Below, piece by piece: positions 50,658 through 60,653 of a stretch of DNA of 64,000 bases. Each line of letters opens with the position of its first letter. Within the stretch, counting starts at the first letter, position 1. The notes under the pieces are model-generated. The model worked only from the letters and a program-made list of their open reading frames with translations. It made no database searches and was not told the origin of the DNA. Source of the stretch: Mucilaginibacter terrae (GTDB lineage Bacteria > Bacteroidota > Bacteroidia > Sphingobacteriales > Sphingobacteriaceae); the NCBI RefSeq assembly GCF_031951985.1, contig NZ_JAVLVU010000001.1:682001-746000 (forward strand), given 5' to 3'. The position numbers and the translations under genes are program-made.

Positions 50658-51395
50658 ATGGCAACAAATGCATTAGAAAAAAAACCATTAATTGAAGGCT
50701 GGACCGAAGCTCCTATTAATTTGGAGTGGCCGGAGCGCTATGTATCAATAGCTGGCGGCGTTAAAATGTCGTTATCAGGTTTAGCAAATATTTTTAAAAG
50801 CCCGTTTACCAGTATTTTAAAAATTGGTGCAGGTGGCTATTTAATTAACCGCGGCATAACCGGTCATTGCGAAATTTACTCAAGGGTTGGAAAAAAGAGT
50901 ACCGAGCCAGTTAACGTAAATATCCGTTCGTCGTACATTGTAAACAAACCAAGACAGGAAGTTTATGAATTTTGGCGACAGCTGGACAACCTACCTAAAT
51001 TCATGAAGCACCTGGAAACTGTTGAAGTGCTGGATAGTAAACGCTCTCATTGGGTACTAAAGCTACCCATTAACGTTGCTAAAGTTAGCTGGGATGCCGA
51101 AATTGTAAACGACGAACCTGGTTATGCCATTGGCTGGAGCTCATTGCCCGGATCGATGATTGATAATGCGGGCAAAGTGCGTTTCCGCGATGCCGAAGAT
51201 GGAAAAGGTACACTTATCGATGTGGTTATCAGCTATACTCCACCTGCCGGTGGCTTAGGAACCGCGTTGGGCCATGTGCTTAATCCACTGTTCAAAAAGA
51301 TGGTTGATGAAGATGTGCGCAACTTTAAGCAATATATTGATATTGACGAAAACGACACCGCCCATGCAGGGCACTTGCATAGCGCTGCTTTGTAA
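50658..51395 (+). CDS. SRPBCC/polyketide-cyclase-like protein with DUF2892-like N-terminus
   Basis: This 245-residue protein starts at ATG 50658 (MATNALEKKPLIEGWTE). Residues about 25-75 resemble the hydrophobic YgaP/DUF2892 type segment (WPERYVSIAGGVKMSLSG, KIGAGGYLINRGITGHCEIY). The rest is a SRPBCC hydrophobic-ligand fold: SSYIVNKPRQEVYEFWRQLDNLPKFMKHL, AKVSWDAEIVNDEP, IGWSSLPGSMIDNAGKVRFRD and a long C-terminal helix. This domain order is common in stress-related proteins of the phylum; the ligand is unknown. Terminator at 51421-51450. Confidence 0.82.
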   Translation: MATNALEKKPLIEGWTEAPINLEWPERYVSIAGGVKMSLSGLANIFKSPFTSILKIGAGGYLINRGITGHCEIYSRVGKKSTEPVNVNIRSSYIVNKPRQEVYEFWRQLDNLPKFMKHLETVEVLDSKRSHWVLKLPINVAKVSWDAEIVNDEPGYAIGWSSLPGSMIDNAGKVRFRDAEDGKGTLIDVVISYTPPAGGLGTALGHVLNPLFKKMVDEDVRNFKQYIDIDENDTAHAGHLHSAAL

Positions 51396-51420
51396 ACACC
51401 ACTATCAAGCTTTGAAAAAC

Positions 51421-51450
51421 AAAAGCCGTAGTTTAACAACTACGGCTTTT
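51421..51450. terminator. Bidirectional intrinsic terminator
   Basis: AAAAGCCGTAGTT-TAAC-AACTACGGCTTTT hairpin between the convergent SRPBCC and esterase genes. Confidence 0.88.
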
Positions 51451-51465
51451 TACATTTTATGGTGA

Positions 51466-52302
51466 TTACTTTATTAAAGTTTTTTGAACCTCAAGCATTT
51501 TATCAGCATAACGTCGGCCCAACTCATCGGCCGATGCTCCATCAAAATGCAGCATATCACCTTTTTGGGTTAGTCCATAGGCCGACACTACTGCAGTAAA
51601 AGGCGCTTCTTGTGGTAGCTTATTAAGCTGCTCATTAAATATTGTATGGTTAGGATGAAATTCGCCCAGCTCGCCCGCAATAAATGGCAGCTCGGAATTT
51701 CCTACCAGTTTTCGTAAACGGGCAATAAGTTCTTTCAATTGCTCGGGGTACTGATTTACTTTTGCAGCACCCGAATTAGCCTCACCCTGATGCCATATAA
51801 CACCTTTTACAATGCCATAGTTCATTGCTGTTTTTATACGCTCAACTGCGTCATCATACGGGTGGGTTTTGGTAGCTTCATCATATGCTCCGGGCAGCCA
51901 TTTTTCAATAGATGTACCACCTACCGCACAAGGTACCAAGCCAATTTTTATTGCCGGGTTAGCTTCGGCCATTTTTATGCCAAATGCAAGTCCCGGCCCC
52001 GCTGCGGCAACACCCGGTTTATCATAGTGCAAAGGGTGATGGGCTACCACCCAATCACCTTGTTTAGTTAAAACCAATACACTATCATTTGCCTCATTCT
52101 TCATTTCCGGAGTTATGGGGCCACGGCCAGCCATGTTTGACTGCCCCATAAGCAGGTAGATTTCAAAACGGGGATTTACATTTCGCTTAACCTCAGATCC
52201 ATTGTTTTGTATGGTTGTACGCTCCTGAGCAAATATTTGAGCCCTGTTGAATATACATGTCAATGTTAACAACCAAACACACAACCCTTTATTTATTTTC
52301 AT
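51466..52302 (-). CDS. Secreted CE6/sialate O-acetylesterase-like (SASA domain) esterase
   Basis: A signal peptide (residues 1-26, ending NRAQIFAQ) is followed by an SGNH-type hydrolase domain of the SASA/CE6 group: nucleophile Ser in LLMGQSNMAGRG, GPGLAFGIKMAEANP, oxyanion Gly in PCAVGGTSIEKW, GVIWHQGEANSG and catalytic His in DMLHFDGASADELGRRYA. It should remove acetyl groups from xylan or other acetylated carbohydrates in the periplasm or outside. No polysaccharide-utilisation locus surrounds it. Confidence 0.88.
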   Translation of the reverse strand: MKINKGLCVWLLTLTCIFNRAQIFAQERTTIQNNGSEVKRNVNPRFEIYLLMGQSNMAGRGPITPEMKNEANDSVLVLTKQGDWVVAHHPLHYDKPGVAAAGPGLAFGIKMAEANPAIKIGLVPCAVGGTSIEKWLPGAYDEATKTHPYDDAVERIKTAMNYGIVKGVIWHQGEANSGAAKVNQYPEQLKELIARLRKLVGNSELPFIAGELGEFHPNHTIFNEQLNKLPQEAPFTAVVSAYGLTQKGDMLHFDGASADELGRRYADKMLEVQKTLIK

Positions 52303-52484
52303 GGATATTAGCAGTTAAATAAAATTACATGAGCAAATTACGTAAAGCTTATATTAAGTTTTAAAATAAGTTTCAGGGGAGTGAATATCTCTTTATATCT
52401 TTTCAAAAAAAATTAAATTAGACGTTTGCAACAGGAAACAATCCGAGAATTGCATCGTTACTTTAATATAAAACTTTTAAGCAT

Positions 52485-52694
52485 ATGATTTCGAAAGAAG
52501 AACTTTTAGAGGGGCTTGAGCTATTGTACACAGGCAAAGCATTTAAAGGCTTTAAAGAAGAAAATCCATTTGTAACATTCTTAGGTTTCGACAGTAGCGG
52601 ATGGTCGAATATATGGGTTAAATACCGTGGTCGCGCAGTATTTACCTCATTACGCGATGTTATGCTTAAGCGCGATACTATACCAAGCGTGTAG
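52485..52694 (+). CDS. Small conserved-looking protein of unknown function
   Basis: This 69-residue soluble protein (MISKEELLEGLELLYTGKAF, NPFVTFLGFDSSGWSNIWVKY) has no signal, no cysteine and no domain I recognise. Reasons to call it real are codon usage like its neighbours, an ATG preceded by a 182-bp gene-free A/T-rich stretch, and a clear terminator after it. The SSGWSNIWVKYRGRAVF part looks like a small antiparallel beta unit after two helices. Its function is unknown. Confidence 0.6.
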   Translation: MISKEELLEGLELLYTGKAFKGFKEENPFVTFLGFDSSGWSNIWVKYRGRAVFTSLRDVMLKRDTIPSV

Positions 52695-52819
52695 AGCTTT
52701 ATAATGATTCCTCACATCAAGTATTATGCTTGCAGATTATAAATTTGTAATGTTTAAATCTGCATTACTTTTTATGTAACGGAATAACATCTTACTTAGA
52801 TAAGTTATGTATATATATG

Positions 52820-52860
52820 AAAATGGCCGTGTTATGCAGAAAATAACACGGCCATTTTTT
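52820..52860. terminator. Bidirectional intrinsic terminator
   Basis: AAAATGGCCGTGTTAT and ATAACACGGCCATTTT arms around a short loop, followed by T residues on the plus strand and by T residues on the minus strand, between the small unknown gene and the alcohol dehydrogenase gene. Confidence 0.88.
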
Positions 52861-52873
52861 TATTCACGGATGT

Positions 52874-53911
52874 TTACAAAGTTGCAATATCAATCACAAA
52901 GCGGTAACGCACATCTCCTTTTTCCATACGTTCGTATGCATTGGTGATATCTTTGATGTCGATCATCTCAATATCTGATACGATGTTGTGCTCGGCGCAG
53001 AAATCCAACATTTCCTGAGTTTCTTTAATACCACCAATGCCCGAACCGGCAATACTTTTACGGCCGCCTAAAAGGGCGAACGGATGCACTGCATATTGTG
53101 ATGGTACACCAACACCTATCAAAGTACCGTCGGTTTTTAATAATGATACGTACATGTTCATATCATGATCGGCAGATACGGTATCGAGGATAAAATCGAA
53201 CGTGCCTTTAACCGCTTCAACCTGTGCGGCATCTTTAGTTACTACAAAGTGGTGAGCGCCTAATTGTTTGGCGGCTTCTTCTTTTGAGGCTGAAGTACTT
53301 AATACCGTAACTTCGGCACCAAAGGCAACACCAAACTTAACACCCATGTGGCCTAAGCCGCCTAAACCAACTACGGCAAGTTTATGGCCTTTCCCTACTT
53401 TCCAGTGGCGAAGTGGCGAGTAAGTGGTAATACCGGCACACAGTAAAGGTGCTGTGGCGGCGAAATCTAATTTTTCGGATATGTGCAGCACAAACTCTTC
53501 GCGCACTACAATGGTGTTCGAATAACCACCGTATGTGGGTACACCCTGTCGATCAAGATTATTATACGTTTGAGTATTTCCGTCGAGGCAGTATTGCTCC
53601 AGATCGTTTTTACAGTTTTCGCACACCTGGCACGAGTCAACCAAACAACCAACACCTGCCAGTTGGCCTACTTCAAAGTTTTTTACATGGTCGCCCACTT
53701 TAGTAATGCGACCAACAATTTCGTGGCCGGGCACCATTGGGAATATGCCAGGAAACCAGTCGTTTTTAATTTGGTGTAAATCTGAATGGCAAACACCGCA
53801 AAACTGAATTTCGATCTGTACATCATGTGCACCAACCTCACGGCGTTCAAAATTCCAAGGGGCTAAATCAGTTTCGGGGCTTTGCGCCGCGTATGCTTTT
53901 GCTTGAATCAT
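52874..53911 (-). CDS. Zinc-dependent NAD(P) alcohol dehydrogenase (CAD/YahK type)
   Basis: This 345-residue medium-chain dehydrogenase has catalytic zinc ligands in CGVCHSDLH and GHEIVGRI, structural zinc cysteines in CLVDSCQVCENCKNDLEQYC and the coenzyme motif GLGGLGHMGVKFG. The closest match is the cinnamyl-alcohol-dehydrogenase/YahK branch, which reduces a wide range of aldehydes with NADPH. It is cytoplasmic. A -7 element lies 20 bp upstream. Confidence 0.93.
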   Translation of the reverse strand: MIQAKAYAAQSPETDLAPWNFERREVGAHDVQIEIQFCGVCHSDLHQIKNDWFPGIFPMVPGHEIVGRITKVGDHVKNFEVGQLAGVGCLVDSCQVCENCKNDLEQYCLDGNTQTYNNLDRQGVPTYGGYSNTIVVREEFVLHISEKLDFAATAPLLCAGITTYSPLRHWKVGKGHKLAVVGLGGLGHMGVKFGVAFGAEVTVLSTSASKEEAAKQLGAHHFVVTKDAAQVEAVKGTFDFILDTVSADHDMNMYVSLLKTDGTLIGVGVPSQYAVHPFALLGGRKSIAGSGIGGIKETQEMLDFCAEHNIVSDIEMIDIKDITNAYERMEKGDVRYRFVIDIATL

Positions 53912-53931
53912 AGTTAGAGTTTTTTACATAA

Positions 53932-53939
53932 CAAAAATA
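53932..53939 (-). promoter_or_regulatory. Bacteroidota -7 element (TATTTTTG on minus strand)
   Basis: Exact TAnnTTTG match 20 bp upstream of the alcohol dehydrogenase start. Confidence 0.5.
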
Positions 53940-54026
53940 CGCGCATTAGTTTGAGGATGGGTTAAATAAATCAAACCATTGATTGCAAAATTCAAACTAT
54001 GATTTGAATTTACAGGGTTGAATGAT

Positions 54027-56504
54027 TTAACTGTCAAGTTTGGCTTTCCAAAAATTCAGCTTGGAATAAAAGTTATCAAAATCAAATGGTTTGGTAATAT
54101 AGTCGTCCATGCCGGCAGCAAGGCACTCCTGCTTATCTTTTTCGTAAGCTCCGGCCGTCATGGCTATAATAACCGGTCGGATGTTCTCATACTCTTCTAT
54201 TATTTTGCGTGTAGCCTGCAACCCATCCATTTCGGGCATCTGCACATCCATCATCACAATATCGTAGTGTTGCCGCTTTAAAGACGACATTACCTCCAGG
54301 CCATTTGATACTACATCGCAATTAATGCCTACATTTTTTAATGCTTTAATTACTATCTTTTGATTAATAACATTGTCTTCGGCAACTAAAATACTTATAC
54401 TACTTTCAAGGGGTGGTGCAATATTAGCATACATGGCAGTTTCTGTCTTATGTTCACTTTCAGTAGTCGAAAGTTTATCTATAAGCATTTTATAAAGATA
54501 CTCTTGCTTAATAGGTTTGTCTAAAACGGCAGCAAACAAGCTTAATTCCCTCCTCTTTTCGGGCGGAAAATGTGCCGCCGAACTAAATAATATAATGGGT
54601 GTTTTTCTGCCATAAAGATCAACAATGTTATGCGCAACTTGTATTCCATCCATTTGTGGCATCAACATATCCAAAATTATGATATCGTATTTTTGGCTGG
54701 CCATACTGTTAATGCCGTCTTGTGGTATATCAAATACATCTGCGTGTATTCCCCAATGTTCGCACTGGCCTTTGAGTATACGTAAGTTGGTACGGTTGTC
54801 GTCAATAATTAATGCGCGTTTGCCAATTAAATCTTTTGGCGCTACCAAAGGCTTATATTCCTTAACATTGCTTTGGGCTTTAATATTTACAGTAAAATTA
54901 AAAGTGGTTCCTGCCCCAAACTCGCTTTCTACCCAAATGCGGCCATACATTTTTTCAACAAGGCGGGCACTAATAGCCAGCCCTAAACCTGTACCACCAT
55001 ATTTGCGCGTGGTAGATGAATCTACCTGCGAAAACGAGGTAAACAGCTTATGCATTTTATCCTGCGGAATGCCTATGCCCGTATCCTTAACTGAAAATTC
55101 CAGTTCGTGCTTGCTTCCGTTTTTATTAACCAACTTAATGCTGGTTAGTATCTCACCCTTTTCGGTAAACTTTATGGCATTACCTACCAGGTTAACCACA
55201 ATTTGCCGCAGGCGGGTCATATCTCCTATAACCTCTAAGGGTACATCGTTATCTATCTGGTACAGCAGATCAATGTTTTTTTCGTGCGCTTTGTAAGCCA
55301 GCAGGTCATAGGTTTCTTCAATAACCTTATAAATAAAAAACGGATGTTCCTCTAAATCAAGTTTCCCTGATTCAATTTTAGAGAAATCAAGGATCTCATT
55401 TATAATTTCAAGCAAACTGTCGGCACTAATTCGTATCGATTCGAGGAAATCTAACTGCTCACTATCAAGGCTGGTATTGCGCAACAAACTGGTCATGCCA
55501 ATTACGCCGTTCATAGGCGTACGTATTTCATGACTCATATTGGCCAAAAAATCCGATTTTGCCCTATTTTGTTCGTTAGCTAATCGGGTTTGCTCTTCCA
55601 GCTGCTGATTGAGTTCTTTAAGATGTTCTGCGTAAAAATATTCCTGAGTTACATCATCAAACGTCCATAACATACCGCTAACATGTTCGGATATTGCCGG
55701 AGTGCAACACACGTTTAATACCAGGGCACGTGGACGTTCAAAAATCCATTTCCAGTCTTTAACCTGTTTGTCTTTTGATCTGAAAAGCTCCATTCCCCGT
55801 TGCGAAATTTCATCGCTGTTACAGGCTTGCGCGCGCAGTAATTGCATAGCAGCCGATAAACGTGACGGGGTAATGTCTCCACCCTTAACGCCAAATATTT
55901 TGGCTGCATTATCATTTACCCAACTGTTGTTGCCGCTATCATCAATAAAAATAATACCCTGTGAAACCGTTTGAACGATTGCATTTACCCTTACCTTTAA
56001 ATCTTCGAGAGAATAATAGGTGCGCGATAGCCGGATGTTTTCGAGTATTTTATTGAGGCAGGCTTGGGCAAACTCCATAAAATCCTCGTTAAAATCAAAT
56101 GATTTGTTCCAGCCTAATAAAATAAAACCGTCTACATCCAGTTGATGAATGGGTAATGACATTACACAGGTAGGTTCACCAATATATTGCAGCAATTGTG
56201 CGGAGAGATGGTCACCGGGTGTATCAAAACAGCATGGTTTTAACTCCTGCGGGATACCCTCAAGTAGTTCCGGTTCAATAAAATTCAGATTTTGTTTGCC
56301 GGTTTGCGCATCAATAATACGTACAGTAACTGCATCTTCTTTTTTTACAACAATTAAATGGTTTGCGCCGGTTAGGTCCTGTAAATAATGAATAGAACTT
56401 TGGAGGGTAGTAAACCAGTCGAGATATCCATCGGGCACACCCAGCAGGTCTATAAAACGTAGTGCTTGCCTGGCCCAATTGATATTTGTTTTAATGCTTT
56501 CCAA
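54027..56504 (-). CDS. Soluble GAF/PAS hybrid histidine kinase with two receiver domains
   Basis: Of 825 residues, 1-165 look like a GAF-type region, about 170-290 are PAS ([25 protein letters not shown]), followed by a coiled coil, HisKA ([19 protein letters not shown]), HATPase_c ([34 protein letters not shown]) and two receivers (acceptor Asp in [13 protein letters not shown] and [12 protein letters not shown]). There are no membrane helices, so it senses a cytoplasmic signal. The start is a TTG at 56504, four bases after the stop of the RsbQ-like hydrolase gene; no ATG exists within the first 100 codons, and a TGA closes the frame upstream. No output regulator lies next to it. Confidence 0.88.
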   Translation of the reverse strand: MESIKTNINWARQALRFIDLLGVPDGYLDWFTTLQSSIHYLQDLTGANHLIVVKKEDAVTVRIIDAQTGKQNLNFIEPELLEGIPQELKPCCFDTPGDHLSAQLLQYIGEPTCVMSLPIHQLDVDGFILLGWNKSFDFNEDFMEFAQACLNKILENIRLSRTYYSLEDLKVRVNAIVQTVSQGIIFIDDSGNNSWVNDNAAKIFGVKGGDITPSRLSAAMQLLRAQACNSDEISQRGMELFRSKDKQVKDWKWIFERPRALVLNVCCTPAISEHVSGMLWTFDDVTQEYFYAEHLKELNQQLEEQTRLANEQNRAKSDFLANMSHEIRTPMNGVIGMTSLLRNTSLDSEQLDFLESIRISADSLLEIINEILDFSKIESGKLDLEEHPFFIYKVIEETYDLLAYKAHEKNIDLLYQIDNDVPLEVIGDMTRLRQIVVNLVGNAIKFTEKGEILTSIKLVNKNGSKHELEFSVKDTGIGIPQDKMHKLFTSFSQVDSSTTRKYGGTGLGLAISARLVEKMYGRIWVESEFGAGTTFNFTVNIKAQSNVKEYKPLVAPKDLIGKRALIIDDNRTNLRILKGQCEHWGIHADVFDIPQDGINSMASQKYDIIILDMLMPQMDGIQVAHNIVDLYGRKTPIILFSSAAHFPPEKRRELSLFAAVLDKPIKQEYLYKMLIDKLSTTESEHKTETAMYANIAPPLESSISILVAEDNVINQKIVIKALKNVGINCDVVSNGLEVMSSLKRQHYDIVMMDVQMPEMDGLQATRKIIEEYENIRPVIIAMTAGAYEKDKQECLAAGMDDYITKPFDFDNFYSKLNFWKAKLDS

Positions 56505-56508
56505 ACTG

Positions 56509-57315
56509 TTAAATAAAGGTTTTCAATGCTTTAATTACTTCATCTGGAGCGCTTATGTGCGGAAAATGCCCTTCAGCATTTAAAAATTCCAGCCTGCTAT
56601 TGGAGATGTTTCGGTGTAGATATTGTGCTACCTCGGTAGGTACTGCTATATCATTTTGTGAATGTAATAAGAGCGTTTCTATATTTAAGCCAGATAGTTC
56701 TTTACGCACATCTGATTCAAAAATTACTTTAGCTACCGATAAAGCAATATCTGGCCTTACCGACAATAGTGATTTAGCAAAATCGCTTCCTAAATTGGGT
56801 TTGTCGGCGTTAGCCATTGCTGCTGCCGAAAAACCACTGGCCCAGGCATAATAATTAAGGGTCATGCCTTCGTACATACTATCAAGCACAGGCTGGGTAA
56901 AACCGCCAATATAGCCTTCACTTTCATCATTCAGGTAACGGGGCGATGCTGTGGTAAACACCAGCTTAGAAAAATATTGTGGTGCTTTAACGGCTGCCAG
57001 CATGGCTATCATCGAACTAACTGAATGCGCTACAATAATTGCATTTTCAAGCTGTAAAACCGACGCAATATCAAGCAGGTCGTTAGCGTAAGTATTAAGG
57101 GTTTGGTACTTAATTGGACTATATGCGGCAGGATCAGATTTACCGGCACCAACATTATCATACAGCACCAAACGATAATCATCTTTAAAGGCTTGCTTTA
57201 CTTGGTGCCAGGCAGTTTGGTCGGTTCCAAAGCCATGTGCAAAAATTATTGTTTGTTGGGCATCGGGGTTTCCTTCGATGCTTAAGTTATGTTTTTGTTT
57301 TAAGGTAGACGGCAT
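56509..57315 (-). CDS. RsbQ/KAI2-like alpha/beta hydrolase
   Basis: This 268-residue protein matches RsbQ of Bacillus along its full length: [51 protein letters not shown], nucleophile S98 in [23 protein letters not shown]222 in NDIAVP and H250 in EGHFPH. The motif around Ser is A-H-S-V-S rather than G-H-S-V-G. RsbQ acts with a PAS-PP2C protein (RsbP) in energy-stress signalling, and plant KAI2/D14 hormone receptors belong to the same family. Here the partner gene is a PAS hybrid kinase four bases downstream, so it likely processes or delivers a small hydrophobic ligand to that sensor. Confidence 0.87.
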   Translation of the reverse strand: MPSTLKQKHNLSIEGNPDAQQTIIFAHGFGTDQTAWHQVKQAFKDDYRLVLYDNVGAGKSDPAAYSPIKYQTLNTYANDLLDIASVLQLENAIIVAHSVSSMIAMLAAVKAPQYFSKLVFTTASPRYLNDESEGYIGGFTQPVLDSMYEGMTLNYYAWASGFSAAAMANADKPNLGSDFAKSLLSVRPDIALSVAKVIFESDVRKELSGLNIETLLLHSQNDIAVPTEVAQYLHRNISNSRLEFLNAEGHFPHISAPDEVIKALKTFI

Positions 57316-57617
57316 ATTTAATATAGATGTACAACTATTACTTACGCTAAAGTAAATTATAAACTATATTATAAAAAACCACCTGTGTATCATTATTGTA
57401 ATAAAACAGCTATACATACCAATTACAACTTTTTTGTTTAAGAATTATTATTAAATTTATAGTTAAATGCCAATTTTGATAAATATGTTGTAACAATTAT
57501 TAAAAACAAATGATAGACAGTATCTCCATATGATGGCATTCAAATAGATATTATTAATGCTAAGTGCGTTTAATAATATGCGTTTAATTGGAGTGAACTT
57601 ATCTAAAATGTTCCTAA
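57316..57617. other. A/T-rich intergenic region without a recognisable gene
   Basis: 302 bp between the RsbQ-like start and the NDH-2 stop. It should hold the promoter of the RsbQ-kinase pair. I see no strong hairpin, exact -7 element or small reading frame. Confidence 0.6.
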
Positions 57618-58928
57618 CTATTTGGCAATCGGCTCGGTCATCATAGTTTCGGTATCAAAATAATGAATGATTAAGCGGTTGTCGGTATTCTTAGTAAAAT
57701 AGTTAATTAGCCAGTTACAAAACACTACCAACTTATTACTAAATCCTGCCAATGACATGATGTGCACGAACAGCCATACAAACCAGGCAAAAAATCCCTG
57801 AAAACGCAGCTTACCCAAATCGGCTACTGCCTTATTACGGCCAATGGTAGCTAAAGAGCCTTTGTCGCGGTACTTGAAAGGTTTTGTAGCCTCGCCCTTT
57901 ATTATATTAATAATGTTTGCCGCTAATTGTGCACCTTGTTGTATAGCAACCGGAGCAACACCCGGATGTCCGTTAGGTGAATCGACGGTTATCATAGCCG
58001 CTACATCACCAATGCAAAATATATTTTCATAGCCCTTAACCCTGTTAATCTCATCAGTTTGTATACGTCCGCCACGTAAAATCACTTCTTGCGGAATGCC
58101 CTCCGGAACTTCGCCCTTTACGCCTGCTGCCCAAAAAACATTACGGGTTTTAATATTAACGCCGTTGTCGATAGCTAAATCATTACCATTGTAACTGGTT
58201 ACATGAACGTCGTTATAAATAATTACGCCCATCTCATTCAAAAACTGCTTAGCTTTAACCGATGCTTGTTCAGACATGGAGGCTATCAACTTAGTTTTCC
58301 CTTCGGCCAGGTAAACCTTCATGTGTTCGGGCTTTAAATCAGGGTAATCTTTGCAAAGCATGTTAGTCTGCATTTCGGCCAAGGCACCGGCCAGTTCAAC
58401 ACCGGTTGGCCCTCCCCCTACCACCACAAAGGTTAGTAAGGCATCGCGCTCTGCAACATTGGTGGTAACGGCGGCTTTTTCGAGGTTTTGCAATATAAGG
58501 CTGCGGATATTCAGGGCTTCGGGCAGGTTTTTCATGGGCATGGTAAAGTGCTCCATTTCCTTATTGCCAAAAAAGTTAGTGTTAGCACCGGTTGCAATGG
58601 CCAGGTAATCGTAATGTACATCTCCAAGTGTTGTACTTACGGTATTAGCAACCGGATTTATTTTTTGTACTTCGGCCATATGAAAGCTGAAGTTTTTTTG
58701 ACGGGTAAATATGCGCCTGATAGGAAAGGCTACGGCATCACTCTCAATTGCGCCTATGGCAACCTGATATAGTAATGGCTGAAAGGTATGGTAGTTATGC
58801 TTGTCGAGCATTACTACTTCAACATCGGCGTCTTTAAGTTTGCGGGCAAGGTTTACACCACCAAAACCGCCACCTATAATTACCACACGCGGTTTTCCGG
58901 TGGATTTTCCTAAATACATTTCTGCCAT
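57618..58928 (-). CDS. ndh: Type II NADH dehydrogenase (NDH-2)
   Basis: This flavoprotein of 436 residues, counted from the ATG at 58928 (MAEMYLGKSTGKPRVVI), has an FAD motif VVIIGGGFGGVNLARKL, a second dinucleotide motif VVVGGGPTGVELAGAL, IFCIGDVAAM and PGVAPVAIQQGAQLAANI. The amphipathic/hydrophobic C-terminus (FFAWFVWLFVHIMSLAGF) anchors it at the inner membrane. It passes electrons from NADH to quinone without pumping protons. The frame opens further upstream, but the extra 51 residues run through the divergent promoter region and have no family counterpart. Confidence 0.9.
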   Translation of the reverse strand: MAEMYLGKSTGKPRVVIIGGGFGGVNLARKLKDADVEVVMLDKHNYHTFQPLLYQVAIGAIESDAVAFPIRRIFTRQKNFSFHMAEVQKINPVANTVSTTLGDVHYDYLAIATGANTNFFGNKEMEHFTMPMKNLPEALNIRSLILQNLEKAAVTTNVAERDALLTFVVVGGGPTGVELAGALAEMQTNMLCKDYPDLKPEHMKVYLAEGKTKLIASMSEQASVKAKQFLNEMGVIIYNDVHVTSYNGNDLAIDNGVNIKTRNVFWAAGVKGEVPEGIPQEVILRGGRIQTDEINRVKGYENIFCIGDVAAMITVDSPNGHPGVAPVAIQQGAQLAANIINIIKGEATKPFKYRDKGSLATIGRNKAVADLGKLRFQGFFAWFVWLFVHIMSLAGFSNKLVVFCNWLINYFTKNTDNRLIIHYFDTETMMTEPIAK

Positions 58929-59040
58929 TAATAGCTTGTTATAAAGTTTTGTATTAAACTCCTGTAAACTCCTTATGTTTGAAAGACTATAAAAATAGTA
59001 GATATTTCGTTTTGAAAATGCTACTTTTAGCCCCCACATC

Positions 59041-59844
59041 ATGAAACCTCTGTACGTAATAAAAATTGGCGGTAACGTCATTGATAATTCTGAAAACCTG
59101 TACCATTTTTTAAAAGACTTTACAGCTTTAGATGGTTACAAAATACTGGTACACGGTGGTGGCAAAATTGCTACTCAAATATCAGAACAGTTGGGCATTG
59201 AGGCCAAACTGGTTGATGGCCGCCGTATAACCGATATTGAAACCCTGCGGGTGGTAACCATGGTTTACGCTGGTCTCATCAATAAAAATATTGTAGCCCA
59301 GTTGCAGCGTTTTGGCACCAATGCCATTGGCTTAACCGGCGCCGATGGTAACTTTATTAAAGCCGTAAAACGCCCTGTTAAAACCATCGATTATGGTTTT
59401 GTGGGCGACCTAAACAATTCATCGGTAAACGCCAACAATATAAGTAATTTAATGGAAGCTGGCTTTACCCCGGTATTTTGCGCATTAACCCACGATGGCG
59501 ATGGACAGATGCTGAACACTAATGCGGATACCATTGCATCAGCTTTAGCGGTAGCCCTGGCTAAACATTACGATACTACGCTCATTTACTGTTTTGAGAA
59601 GAAAGGCGTATTGAAAGACATCAACGATGAGGATTCGCTCATACGCGAAATTAACCCGCTGCGATATGAAGAATTGAAAAAAGAGCACATCATTCATAGC
59701 GGTATGCTTCCCAAGCTTGACAATGCATTTACCGCAATTGCTTGCGGAGTTAAGGCGGTGGTTATTGGAAAATCAGATGAGTTAGGCAAATTAGGCAATA
59801 ACGAACCATTCGGAACACGATTAAGTAAATCAAATATATCATGA
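59041..59844 (+). CDS. argB: Acetylglutamate kinase (amino-acid kinase family)
   Basis: This 267-residue amino-acid kinase has an N-terminal YVIKIGGNVIDN, the HGGGKIATQISEQLG phosphate-binding loop, a substrate region VDGRRITDIETLRVV and C-terminal ATP site GVLKDINDED and GMLPKLDNAFTAIACGVKAVVI. It phosphorylates N-acylglutamate in arginine biosynthesis; in many Bacteroidota the pathway uses succinylated intermediates, so the natural substrate may be N-succinylglutamate. It overlaps proC by the ATGA at 59841-59844. Other arginine genes are not in view. Confidence 0.9.
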   Translation: MKPLYVIKIGGNVIDNSENLYHFLKDFTALDGYKILVHGGGKIATQISEQLGIEAKLVDGRRITDIETLRVVTMVYAGLINKNIVAQLQRFGTNAIGLTGADGNFIKAVKRPVKTIDYGFVGDLNNSSVNANNISNLMEAGFTPVFCALTHDGDGQMLNTNADTIASALAVALAKHYDTTLIYCFEKKGVLKDINDEDSLIREINPLRYEELKKEHIIHSGMLPKLDNAFTAIACGVKAVVIGKSDELGKLGNNEPFGTRLSKSNIS

Positions 59845-60653
59845 GCAACAGGATTGCCATTTTAGGCAGCGGCAACATTGGCCTCTCGCTAGCCAAGGGA
59901 TTAATTAAGGCCGAAAAGTATAAACCCAACGAGGTAATACTTACCCGCCGTAACGTAGCCGCACTGGCCGATTTTGCCAAGACAGGCATTATAACCACAT
60001 CGAACAATCTACAGGCTGTAAGTGATGCCGATATTATTGTACTGGCTGTTTTACCACAGCAGTTAAATAAACTTTTAAATGAAATAAAGCCTGCTATTAA
60101 ACCTGATAAACAATTGTTTATATCAGTAATATCAGGTGTAAACTGCGAGGATGTGCGCAATCAGCTTCAGCTTGATGTGCAGGTGGTACGCGCTATGCCC
60201 AACACCGCCATTGCCATTGGCCACTCCATGACTTGTATTGGTAGCGATACCGCCACTGCCGAGAATATTGAAACAGCTAAAAACCTGTTCGATACCGTTG
60301 GTATTACCGTACAGATCAATGAAGAACTCATGACCTCGGCTACAGCCCTTTGTGCCTGTGGTATTGCCTTCTTTTTACGCTCCATACGTGCAGCATCGCA
60401 AGGTGGTACCGAAATTGGTTTCCACGCACACGATGCTTTAAAAATGGCTGCACAAACTGCAAAAGGCGCTGCCGATCTGCTGCTACAACTGGCCTCGCAT
60501 CCCGAGCAGGAAATTGATAAGGTAACATCGCCCAAAGGCTGTACCATTGCCGGGTTGAATGAGATGGAGCATTACGGCTTCAGCTCGGCCATGATTAAAG
60601 GCATTAAGCTATCGGCCGAAAAGGCAGGTGTACTTTACACTAAAGAGAGCTAA
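59841..60653 (+). CDS. proC: Pyrroline-5-carboxylate reductase
   Basis: This 270-residue enzyme has NADP motif IAILGSGNIGLSLAKGL, LAVLPQQLNKLLNEI, VVRAMPNTAIAIGHSMT and the dimer/active-site SALCACGIAFFLRSIRAASQGG region, followed by TSPKGCTIAGLNEMEHYGF. It makes proline from P5C. The start overlaps the argB stop (ATGA), a coupling that joins two glutamate-consuming routes in one transcript. Confidence 0.92.
   Translation: MSNRIAILGSGNIGLSLAKGLIKAEKYKPNEVILTRRNVAALADFAKTGIITTSNNLQAVSDADIIVLAVLPQQLNKLLNEIKPAIKPDKQLFISVISGVNCEDVRNQLQLDVQVVRAMPNTAIAIGHSMTCIGSDTATAENIETAKNLFDTVGITVQINEELMTSATALCACGIAFFLRSIRAASQGGTEIGFHAHDALKMAAQTAKGAADLLLQLASHPEQEIDKVTSPKGCTIAGLNEMEHYGFSSAMIKGIKLSAEKAGVLYTKES

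Noticed and set aside
54625..55296. 223-codon open frame on the plus strand
   Set aside because: Antisense to the HATPase and receiver part of the hybrid kinase; no domain and a Cys/Ser-rich composition typical of a shadow frame.
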